Assembly (NCBI GenBank): GCA_017942165.1
Contig: JAGKSB010000001.1
Coordinates: forward strand, 248,001 to 312,000
Length of the DNA: 64,000 nucleotides
Reading direction: 5' to 3'
Source: Rhinopithecimicrobium faecis
Lineage (GTDB): Bacteria > Bacteroidota > Bacteroidia > Sphingobacteriales > Sphingobacteriaceae
This document shows, piece after piece, positions 55,595 through 63,224 of the stretch. The position numbers were made by a program, and so were the translations under genes. Under the pieces are notes generated by a model. That model had not been told where the DNA came from. It searched no databases and saw only the letters and a list, made by a program, of their open reading frames with translations. The stretch's first letter is position 1. Each line of letters opens with the position of its first letter.

Positions 55595-58519
55595 TTAAAT
55601 TTCATTTTCCTTTAAGACACGCAGGAAATTTTGCCCCATAATTTTTTCTAAATCAGCGACGGAATACCCATGTGCCAGCAAGGCTTTTGTCAATATCGGG
55701 AATTTTGAAACGTCCTCCAAACCCTGTGGGGAAGATTCTATGCCATCAAAATCCGACCCTATAGCCACATGATCTACGCCCACCATCTTTACTAAATAGT
55801 CAATATGTGCGATTAAGCTTGATAGGGGTGCATCCGCCTGCTGACGTAATACTGCAGGCAAAGCTAAATATTTACTCGTGATCCCCAACTTCGTCTTCGC
55901 ATTTTTTCCGGCATATTTTTTATATAAGCGATGCACACGCTCAGAATACCCACTATCGAGGAATTGTGAGTAGAAGTTGACACCAATAACACCGCCATTT
56001 TCTTTTAAAGCCTTTAATTGGGCATCTTTTAAATTTCTATAATGGGGAGTCAAAGCATATGCATTGGAATGGGAAACTAAAATAGGCTTTGTGCTTACGG
56101 CAAGCACATCATAAAATGTCTGCTCGCCAGCATGCGAAAGATCTACAAGCATGCCGAGGGTATTCATGCGCCTAATCAAGGTTTTTCCATGTTCTGAAAG
56201 TCCTTTTGAAGCTTTGGAGTTACTACTTTCTATCGCCGCCGCAGAAGCCCAAGGAAGATTATAGTTCCATGTTAAGGTCAGATAGCGTGCTCCTCGGTTG
56301 AAGAGCGTCTCTAAATTTGCTATACGCGACTCAATCATATTTCCCCCCTCAACACCAATTACGGCAGCAATCTTACCTGAAGCGACAATGGCTTCAATAT
56401 CTTTGGTGCTTCTTGCGAGCGCCATGGAGTCTTTATTTTTCGCAAGCATAGCCTCTAGCGCATCAATCTGCTTATTAGCATGCGCAAAGGCCCCTTTTTT
56501 AAACTTCTTATCATCCGACCATACAGCGAAAACTTGCACATCGACTCCCCCTTCTTGGAGTCGTGGAATATCCGTATGCCCTACAGAAAGACGCTTGGAA
56601 AGGTCTAATCCTGGAAGAATAGATTCGATAATAACATCGTTATGCCCATCTACAACAACTAGGTTGTCATGGATTTTTTTATAGTCCTGCTGCGCCGCAG
56701 CTTGGGGCATTACTTTTAATTCTTCATAAATAGCATCTTGAATACGGCTACGGATATTTAAGTTTAACAATTTCGTAGACACTTGAGGATGTACGCGGTT
56801 AGAAAGAAAAATATAGATTAACTGATTTGCTGGATCAATCCAAATACAAGTTCCCGTATAGCCTGTATGCCCATATACTGAAGGGTTCGCTAATTTAGAA
56901 GGGTATTCATTCTTTGGATTGGGGTCAAAGCGGTCAAAACCTAAGCCACGACGGGAATTCTTAGATTGATTGGATGTAAATAAATCCACGGTCTCAGGCT
57001 TAAAGATACGCATGCCCCCATATTCCCCACGGTTTAATAGGAGCTGCCCAAAGATTGCTAAATCATTAGCCGAGCTAAATAAGCCTGCATGCCCTGCCAC
57101 TCCTCCAGCCATCGCCGCTCCTTGGTCATGTACATAGCCCGCGAGTAACACTTTTCTAAAAGAAGTATCCTGCTCAGTAGGAACAATTTGTGTACGATCA
57201 AACCGTTGTCGTGGATTATAACCCGCAGTCTTCATGCCTAAGGGTTTATATAAAATCTCCTGCACATACTCCTCCATAGGCTTGGAAGTTACCTGCTCGG
57301 CTACTTCTTTCATCACATACATGGAAATATCTGAGTATACGTACTCGCCAATGGGCTTTACCGGGGATTGCAACATCATGGGCCACATCACCTCTTGGTA
57401 GTAGTTCGTGCGCATAAAGCTGCTGTCAGCAAGCTGTACAGCATGGTCGGCAGCATAGTGGCGCTGCACATCGCCCGCCTTCAAATTTTTATAGAATGGA
57501 ATAAAAGGAGTGAATCCGGCCTCATGCAAGAGTACAGTACGCAATTTTATATCCTTTTTATTAGTTGTCCTAGCTTGCCATAGGTAGTTTCCCATCGTAG
57601 AATCTAATGCTATGACACGATCTTCTGTCAGCCGCATTACAACGGGCGTGGTGCCCATAATTTTTGAAATTGATGCTAAATCATAAATATCGTGTATGGA
57701 ATTCTGTGTTTTTTGCGCGTAAGTATGCGTGCCGTAAGCTTTCTCAAAAATTACCTGCCCATCTTTTACGACCATGACGACAGCTCCAGGAGTCGCCTGC
57801 TCACGTATCGCTTCTGCAGCAATGGCATCAATCTTTTTCCCTAGCTTAGATATATTTATTGACGTCTTCTCGTCAGCAAGATATTGCAAGCGGATTTGTT
57901 CCGTCTGCGCGCCAGCTCCTTTCTGAAAGTTATTGGAAAATGTTTTCGCCAGTTTTGCCGTAGCCCCAAGCCCCCCAAATAAAGTCATCGCCGCATAACG
58001 CTGCTCAAGAGCCCCTTTCTTAGCATTCCAAAGAATGGGCACCTGCAGCCCCCCAAGGTTAGCAAGCTGCTCACCTTCGGCAAATAACGCGAGCACAACA
58101 GACTTCCGATTGGACTGCGCCAACAGAATCTGCGCCATTAGATTGTCGCCTAAATTAGCGCTCACACGACCACTTATATCGCCTTCCTCAGCAAGTACAA
58201 TCAGCTGATTATAATACTTTGTATGCTCTTCAAAATTAGCGTACGTAAAGGTACTTACCTCGGCATAGCGGGAGGCCTGCTCTATAAATTCTTTAAATGC
58301 GCCCTCTCGTGGAACTAATAAGGCAATCTTCTGCTTAGAAAGATCTTTTAATGGTAAGATCCCTTTTTGGTTATTTAAAAGTACAGTTTGATTGTGTAGC
58401 GTTTGCTGATAGGATAAATTCGGCTGATGGGATAAATTCTGCTGATGCTGCGCATTGACAGGATTTCCAAGTGCTAAAATGCTCGCCAATAGGACTGCAC
58501 TAAGAAACGACATTTTCAT
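55595..58519 (-). CDS. Secreted GH3-C remnant / serine beta-lactamase-like / M19 dipeptidase triple fusion
   Basis: This 974-residue exported protein has a signal peptide to about residue 23. Residues 40-225 resemble the C-terminal domain of GH3 enzymes (GILPLKDLSKQKIALL, AAMTLFGGLGATAKL), but the catalytic GH3 barrel that normally precedes it in Bacteroidota GH3/serine-hydrolase fusions is absent. Residues 230-590 are a class C beta-lactamase-like domain with SxxK at S283-K286 (LASISKIMG), Y395 in VYSDIS, and H551-T552-G553. Residues 615-974 are a renal-dipeptidase-like M19 domain with H626 and D628 in VDGHNDV, E724, H796, H817 and D923 in GSDFDG, all six expected metal ligands or catalytic residues. 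It may process cell-wall peptides, D-amino acid substrates or beta-lactams. Neighbours give no clue. Confidence 0.85.
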   Translation of the reverse strand: MKMSFLSAVLLASILALGNPVNAQHQQNLSHQPNLSYQQTLHNQTVLLNNQKGILPLKDLSKQKIALLVPREGAFKEFIEQASRYAEVSTFTYANFEEHTKYYNQLIVLAEEGDISGRVSANLGDNLMAQILLAQSNRKSVVLALFAEGEQLANLGGLQVPILWNAKKGALEQRYAAMTLFGGLGATAKLAKTFSNNFQKGAGAQTEQIRLQYLADEKTSINISKLGKKIDAIAAEAIREQATPGAVVMVVKDGQVIFEKAYGTHTYAQKTQNSIHDIYDLASISKIMGTTPVVMRLTEDRVIALDSTMGNYLWQARTTNKKDIKLRTVLLHEAGFTPFIPFYKNLKAGDVQRHYAADHAVQLADSSFMRTNYYQEVMWPMMLQSPVKPIGEYVYSDISMYVMKEVAEQVTSKPMEEYVQEILYKPLGMKTAGYNPRQRFDRTQIVPTEQDTSFRKVLLAGYVHDQGAAMAGGVAGHAGLFSSANDLAIFGQLLLNRGEYGGMRIFKPETVDLFTSNQSKNSRRGLGFDRFDPNPKNEYPSKLANPSVYGHTGYTGTCIWIDPANQLIYIFLSNRVHPQVSTKLLNLNIRSRIQDAIYEELKVMPQAAAQQDYKKIHDNLVVVDGHNDVIIESILPGLDLSKRLSVGHTDIPRLQEGGVDVQVFAVWSDDKKFKKGAFAHANKQIDALEAMLAKNKDSMALARSTKDIEAIVASGKIAAVIGVEGGNMIESRIANLETLFNRGARYLTLTWNYNLPWASAAAIESSNSKASKGLSEHGKTLIRRMNTLGMLVDLSHAGEQTFYDVLAVSTKPILVSHSNAYALTPHYRNLKDAQLKALKENGGVIGVNFYSQFLDSGYSERVHRLYKKYAGKNAKTKLGITSKYLALPAVLRQQADAPLSSLIAHIDYLVKMVGVDHVAIGSDFDGIESSPQGLEDVSKFPILTKALLAHGYSVADLEKIMGQNFLRVLKENEI

Positions 58520-58541
58520 AGTTATGGTAAGATTAGGTACG

Positions 58542-58573
58542 TTGGCTAAAAATACAAAAAAATCTTATCTTTG
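58542..58573 (+). promoter_or_regulatory. Promoter of xseA, apparently giving a leaderless message
   Basis: TTG (-33) at 58542-58544 is followed after 21 bases by TATCTTTG (-7) at 58566-58573, a full consensus promoter. The ATG of xseA begins 5 bases past the -7 box, at the place where transcription should start, so the message would have no 5' untranslated region. Confidence 0.68.
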
Positions 58574-58577
58574 AATT

Positions 58578-59852
58578 ATGCCGGAGCATTTAGAAGATAA
58601 AACGATCTTTTCCCTACTTGAAGTAGCTAAAAGCATTCAAAAAGCCATTTCTGAACGCTATAAAAGCCTCTATTGGATAAAGGCGGAGATGAATAAGCTT
58701 AATTTCTACCCCCATTCTGGACACTGCTACCCGGAGTTAGTTGAGAAAAAAGACGGTAAGATTGTCGCAGAGATGCGCGCCATACTTTGGAAAGCAGACT
58801 ATAACCGCATCAATACCAACTTCCAAAAAGTGCTGCAAGAGCCCCTGCGAGAAGGTATTACCATGCTCTTCCAGGCGGCAATTTCCTATGACCCACTCTA
58901 CGGATTTAGCTTACGTATCGTTGATATTGACCCTACTTTTGCTTTGGGTGAATTAGAAAAAGAGAAAAAAGAATCAATTCGAAAATTACAGGAAGAGGGT
59001 ATTTTCCAGGCTAATAAATCAATCGCATTTCCACAGCTCCCAAAGAGAATCGCCGTAATTTCTGTTGAAAGCTCTAAAGGATTTTCAGATTTCCAACAGA
59101 TTATATCCCAGAATCCTTGGGGGTATCATATGGAGATTTACCTCTTCCCTGCACTACTCCAAGGTGACAAGTCCATTCCCTCCATTATTAAGCAGCTTAC
59201 TGCCATTGCAGAACAGCTTGACAACTTTGATGTCGTAGCCATTATCCGCGGTGGTGGTGGTGAGGTAGGTCTTTCCTCCTATAACAACTACTTACTTGCT
59301 CGCGCTATAGCAATCTTTCCCATTCCTGTGTTAACAGGCATTGGCCACTCCACCAACGAAACTGTTTCTGAGATGGTAGCCTATAAAAATGCGATTACGC
59401 CCTCCGAACTCGCGGACTTTGTGATACAGAAATTTCATAACTTCTCCATCCCTGTTACGCATGCGCAAGAAACTATTATACGCTGTGCAAAACTTATTTT
59501 TGAGCAACAGCAACGTACCATGGATCAGCTAGCAAACCGTATTAATTGGTCGACAAAACAGCATTTCAAAACACAAAAATTACAACTAAAAAATCTAGAG
59601 AAAGACCTTAACCAACAGGCTAAGCAGCTGCTTAGGGAGCAGTTGCTCATCTTAAAGAATATAGGGCGCATCGTCCAACTCGCAGACCCCAAAAATCTAC
59701 TTGGCAAAGGATTCAGTGTGACCCATATTCATGGAAAGCTTCTCACGAGCACGAGCCAATTAAAATTGGACGACTTTATAGAAACAACTTTAGAACATGG
59801 TACGTTTGTAGCCAAAGTAACTGCCATAGACACGCATATTAACACGAAATAA
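58578..59852 (+). CDS. xseA: Exodeoxyribonuclease VII large subunit
   Basis: This is the 424-residue catalytic subunit of exonuclease VII, which degrades single-stranded DNA to oligonucleotides. The N-terminal OB-fold includes YWIKAEMNKLNFYPHSGHCYPELVEK. The middle has IAVISVESSKGFSDFQQI and the catalytic segment VAIIRGGGGEVGLSSYNN with LTGIGHSTNETVSEMVA. A coiled-coil rich C-terminal region follows. The start at 58578 matches the family N-terminus. It lacks an extended spacer to xseB: 54 bases between the stop and the next ATG are filled by a duplicated 23-base element. Confidence 0.95.
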   Translation: MPEHLEDKTIFSLLEVAKSIQKAISERYKSLYWIKAEMNKLNFYPHSGHCYPELVEKKDGKIVAEMRAILWKADYNRINTNFQKVLQEPLREGITMLFQAAISYDPLYGFSLRIVDIDPTFALGELEKEKKESIRKLQEEGIFQANKSIAFPQLPKRIAVISVESSKGFSDFQQIISQNPWGYHMEIYLFPALLQGDKSIPSIIKQLTAIAEQLDNFDVVAIIRGGGGEVGLSSYNNYLLARAIAIFPIPVLTGIGHSTNETVSEMVAYKNAITPSELADFVIQKFHNFSIPVTHAQETIIRCAKLIFEQQQRTMDQLANRINWSTKQHFKTQKLQLKNLEKDLNQQAKQLLREQLLILKNIGRIVQLADPKNLLGKGFSVTHIHGKLLTSTSQLKLDDFIETTLEHGTFVAKVTAIDTHINTK

Positions 59853-59903
59853 CAACACGAAATATCAGTACTGTATATATACACGAAATAACAACACGAA
59901 ATA
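59842..59903 (+). repeat. 23-base direct repeat spanning the xseA stop and the xseA-xseB gap
   Basis: The 23-base sequence beginning ACACGAAATAACAACACGAA occurs identically at 59842-59864 and 59881-59903, 16 bases apart. The first copy contains the xseA stop codon and the second lies just before the xseB start at 59907. Each copy itself contains two short ACACGAAATA units. Confidence 0.9.
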
Positions 59904-59906
59904 ACG

Positions 59907-60116
59907 ATGGAAAAATATACCTACAGCGAAGCATTCATGGAATTACAACAGATTGTCTCTCAAATTGAATCAGCCGATATCGACATTGATACGCTATCTG
60001 AAAAAATAAAAAGAGCTTCCGAATTAATTGAAGTATGTAAAGCCAAACTAACGGCCACTGAGCAGGAAGTAACGAGCTTACTTGCCAAACTTACTCCTCC
60101 CAATACCCCGGAATAA
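59907..60116 (+). CDS. xseB: Exodeoxyribonuclease VII small subunit
   Basis: This is a 69-residue helical subunit, normal for the family. It starts with YTYSEAFMELQQIVSQIESADIDIDTLSEKIKRASELIEVCKAKL, the two-helix XseB pattern with YxEAxxELxxIVxxIE. It binds the large subunit C-terminus to make the active exonuclease. Its stop codon (60114-60116) lies within the first unit of a tandem repeat that follows. Confidence 0.95.
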   Translation: MEKYTYSEAFMELQQIVSQIESADIDIDTLSEKIKRASELIEVCKAKLTATEQEVTSLLAKLTPPNTPE

Positions 60117-60268
60117 CATCGAAAGATAAAACCGATGATTAACACCAAAGGATAAAGCTGATGATTAACATTGAAGGATAAAGCTGCCAATTAACATTGA
60201 AGGATAAAGCTGCCAATTAACATTGAAGGATAAAGCTGCCAATTAACATTGAAGGATAATTCTTAGGA
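60113..60268 (+). repeat. 26-base tandem repeat array after xseB
   Basis: Six head-to-tail units follow with no spacers. Units 3, 4 and 5 (60165-60242) are identical, each starting TTAACATTGAAGGATAAAGC. Units 1 (60113-60138) and 2 (60139-60164) are diverged copies, and a sixth truncated copy runs from 60243. The first unit includes the xseB stop codon. Unit length is not a multiple of 3, and every unit has stop codons, so it is not coding. The pattern fits slipped-strand amplification. Confidence 0.92.
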
Positions 60269-60385
60269 AATAACAGCCTGTATAATCCGCCCCTAAAGCC
60301 TCCTTAAAAGCCTCCTTAAAAAGCTTCAAATTGCCCGCTTAAAATAGATTTTATTTAAAAGTTAAGTTTTAATGTTTTTTTTGGC
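60269..60385 (+). other. Intergenic AT-rich region with a 12-base tandem duplication
   Basis: Between the repeat array and the TonB receptor promoter lies about 120 bases without a gene. AAAGCCTCCTTA occurs twice in a row at 60295-60318. I see no hairpin terminator for xseB. Confidence 0.6.
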
Positions 60386-60393
60386 TAATTTTG
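60386..60393 (+). promoter_or_regulatory. -7 box for the TonB-dependent receptor
   Basis: This reads TAATTTTG, 50 bases before the ATG at 60444. The longest reading frame starts at 60372, upstream of this box, so the box supports the later ATG. A -33 element is not obvious. Confidence 0.5.
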
Positions 60394-60443
60394 TGCAATT
60401 TAAATTTAGTCTTATTAAGGACAATACTAATTATACAGTGCAA

Positions 60444-63215
60444 ATGCGCCAGATATACAGCAGCTTATGTGTCGGAATAGTTCTACTTAGTTCCGGAATT
60501 GATGTGTTATATGCCCAACAAAACTCTAAAAATTTGTTGCAGATAACAACTTCATCAACAAATCAAGTTATTCCTAGGGCAACAATTCACCTCCTGGGAA
60601 AGAAAGAGTATTCTTTAACGACCGATGCCAATGGGCAGCTGGACTTCACGCAAATTCCTGCAGGGAGTTACATCTTGGAGTTACGGCATATAGGTTATAA
60701 AGCTTTTCGACAACGCCTGCAACTCCCCTTATCGCAACCATTATTAATAGCTTTAAATAGACTAGAAATAGCTATCGATGAAGTATATATTACAGCGAAA
60801 GAATCCTCGAATATCAGCCGCTCTTCAGTCATAAACCGAAAAGCTATGGAGCATTTGCAGCCCTCGAGTTTTACGGATATTCTGGAGCTCTTACCTGGAG
60901 GAAGAGCAAAAGATCCTTCTTTAATGCAGGTGAATGGAATCAATCTACGGGCTGCGGGAAATCCGAGCTCCAACTACGATATCAACTCCTTGGGGACGGC
61001 TTTTGTGATGGATGGAAACGCCATTAACAACAATGCGAACATACAGTCAGTGAATGGATTTTCTACGTCCGGGAATAATGAAAGACGCAATATATCCAAT
61101 ATTGGCGTTGATATGCGATCCCTGAACACAGATAATATTGAGAAAATAGAAATTATCCGTGGTATACCTTCTGCAGAGTATGGAGATCTCACTTCTGGCG
61201 TCATTTTAATAGATCGAAAGAAAGGGTTTACCCCCTGGTCGGCACGCTTAAAGTCGGATGGATTCAGTAAACTATTTTCCGTAGAAAAAGGATTCACAAA
61301 TCTTAAACGAAACTTTAAGATTAATATTGATGCGGGCTATTTAGATGCTAAAAGTAACCCCACAGATATTTACACAAATTTTAAACGTGTAAATGCTTCT
61401 GTACGCATGGAGAAAACGTGGCAGAAGGAGCGGGCAACCTATGTATATAGTAACAACCTAGACTATAAGACCACCATAGATGGGGAGCGTATAGACCCTG
61501 ATAATGATTTCCTGCTAACGGATAAATACCGCTCGCAAAATCAAGAATTCCGACTGGCTAATAATTTAAAAGTTTTCTTCAAAAAATTAGATTGGTTGAA
61601 GTCGCTAGACTTTACTTCCAACCTCTCTTATAGTAGCAATCGCATTGAAGAAACTCGCTTATTTCAAGCTAAATCTGCGGAGATTCTGACAAACTCGCTT
61701 CTTCCAGGCTCCCATGAAGCGTCTTTTATCAAGCCTTCCTATATTTCTAATTTAACAGTCGATGGGCAGCCATTTACAGCGCAAACTAAAGCCCTCGCAA
61801 AGATTGTATTTAATAAAACTCCGCTAAAGCATCATATAAAGGTAGGGGTAGAATCCAACTACTCGAAGAATTTCGGTAAAGGCCAGCAATTTGATTTGGA
61901 CCTACCGCCGACTTCATCACTCACAGCACGTCCTAGGGCGTATGACGACATTCCTGGATTACATCTATTGACTGCATTTGCGGAAGATCAGCTAAGCATT
62001 AAAGCCGGAAAACACCGCTTTGAAGCGATGCTTGGTATACGTGCTTTTTCGTTGACAAGCCTCGATCAGCGTTTTGATTTAGCGAATAAAGTTCAAGTAG
62101 ATCCCCGAGCGAATGTCCGTTGGGAGCTCCCTACTGTTCAGCTTGCTGGAAGTCCTTTGCGCCTTTCGCTATCGGGAGGGTACGGTATTCATACCAAGAC
62201 GCCAACATTGAGCATGCTGTACCCGAGTTTATTCTACCGCGATATCACTGAACTTAGTTATTATACGGCAGATCCTGCCACGCGCTTAGCTTGGGTGAAT
62301 ACCAGCATCTACGATCCGACAAACAGACAACTTTCTAATAGTAGAAATAAGAAATGGGAGTTTGGAGCTGATGTAAGCTATAAATCTAATCAGTTTTCCG
62401 TAAACTATTTTCAAGAAAATCTTCAAGATGGCTTCCGTGATATGAGCCACTTCGAGACGATATCTTTTACAAAATATAACTCCAACTCCGTCGACCCTAC
62501 AAACTTAACTTCGAAGCCATCGATCACGGATTTTACAGGCGAGGCACAGCAGCAATATTATGGATATCAACGGGTGGAGAACGGCTCACAAGTGAATAAA
62601 AAAGGAATTGAATATACCTTTAGCTCGGCACGTATCCGAGGAATTAATACACGTGTCACCGTAAATGGCGCCTGGTATATCACCAAATATAATACCTCGC
62701 AAGCGTATTATAAAACTATACCCTCCAATGTTATTACCGACGGAAAAACCCTCCAATATCTAGGGTACTATGAAGATCCTGATGGAAATACTTATGAGCA
62801 GCTGAATACCAACCTAACGCTAGACTCCTATCTCCCACAATGGGGATTGACATTTTCATCGTCTATTCAAAGTTTATGGTATTTTGATACACAACGTCAA
62901 TATATGTCAGGTTCCCCTGTTGGCTACTACGATATTGAAGGGCAGTATTTTGATTATACGGAGGCCAATAAAACGGATGGTATCCTTTCCAATCTGACCA
63001 CGAAATACGGCGAGAATATTTTTGACAAATACCGCACACCGATTGATTTACAAGTTAATTTTAAGGTGACCAAAGACATTAAACAACGCATAAAAGCGTC
63101 TATGTTTGTCAATCGCCTATTTACATATACACCCAGCTATGAACGTAATGATGTAACCATACGTCGCCGTAGTGCTGCTCCTTACTTCGGGATGGAGATA
63201 TCTATTAATTTCTAG
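60444..63215 (+). CDS. TonB-dependent receptor with carboxypeptidase-like domain
   Basis: This is a 923-residue outer-membrane receptor from ATG 60444. That start gives a good signal peptide (MRQIYSSLCVGIVLLSSGIDVLYAQ). The frame is open 24 codons further upstream, but those lie before the promoter box. A carboxypeptidase-regulatory-like domain covers about residues 30-110 (ATIHLLGKKEYSLTTDANGQLDFTQIPAGSYIL). The plug has EKIEIIRGIPSAEYGDLTSGVILIDRKKG, and the barrel ends in APYFGMEISINF. It belongs to the Bacteroidota TonB receptor group that is followed by DUF4876 lipoproteins, not the SusC group. The substrate is unknown; metal or heme uptake is possible by analogy, but not shown here. Confidence 0.9.
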   Translation: MRQIYSSLCVGIVLLSSGIDVLYAQQNSKNLLQITTSSTNQVIPRATIHLLGKKEYSLTTDANGQLDFTQIPAGSYILELRHIGYKAFRQRLQLPLSQPLLIALNRLEIAIDEVYITAKESSNISRSSVINRKAMEHLQPSSFTDILELLPGGRAKDPSLMQVNGINLRAAGNPSSNYDINSLGTAFVMDGNAINNNANIQSVNGFSTSGNNERRNISNIGVDMRSLNTDNIEKIEIIRGIPSAEYGDLTSGVILIDRKKGFTPWSARLKSDGFSKLFSVEKGFTNLKRNFKINIDAGYLDAKSNPTDIYTNFKRVNASVRMEKTWQKERATYVYSNNLDYKTTIDGERIDPDNDFLLTDKYRSQNQEFRLANNLKVFFKKLDWLKSLDFTSNLSYSSNRIEETRLFQAKSAEILTNSLLPGSHEASFIKPSYISNLTVDGQPFTAQTKALAKIVFNKTPLKHHIKVGVESNYSKNFGKGQQFDLDLPPTSSLTARPRAYDDIPGLHLLTAFAEDQLSIKAGKHRFEAMLGIRAFSLTSLDQRFDLANKVQVDPRANVRWELPTVQLAGSPLRLSLSGGYGIHTKTPTLSMLYPSLFYRDITELSYYTADPATRLAWVNTSIYDPTNRQLSNSRNKKWEFGADVSYKSNQFSVNYFQENLQDGFRDMSHFETISFTKYNSNSVDPTNLTSKPSITDFTGEAQQQYYGYQRVENGSQVNKKGIEYTFSSARIRGINTRVTVNGAWYITKYNTSQAYYKTIPSNVITDGKTLQYLGYYEDPDGNTYEQLNTNLTLDSYLPQWGLTFSSSIQSLWYFDTQRQYMSGSPVGYYDIEGQYFDYTEANKTDGILSNLTTKYGENIFDKYRTPIDLQVNFKVTKDIKQRIKASMFVNRLFTYTPSYERNDVTIRRRSAAPYFGMEISINF

Positions 63216-63224
63216 GAAAGCATC

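Noticed and set aside
60113..60268. CRISPR array
   Set aside because: The 26-base units are contiguous with no unique spacers, and no cas gene is nearby. It is a plain tandem repeat.
60372..60443. Upstream start (60372) for the TonB receptor
   Set aside because: It precedes the likely -7 box at 60386-60393, and the good signal peptide begins at 60444.
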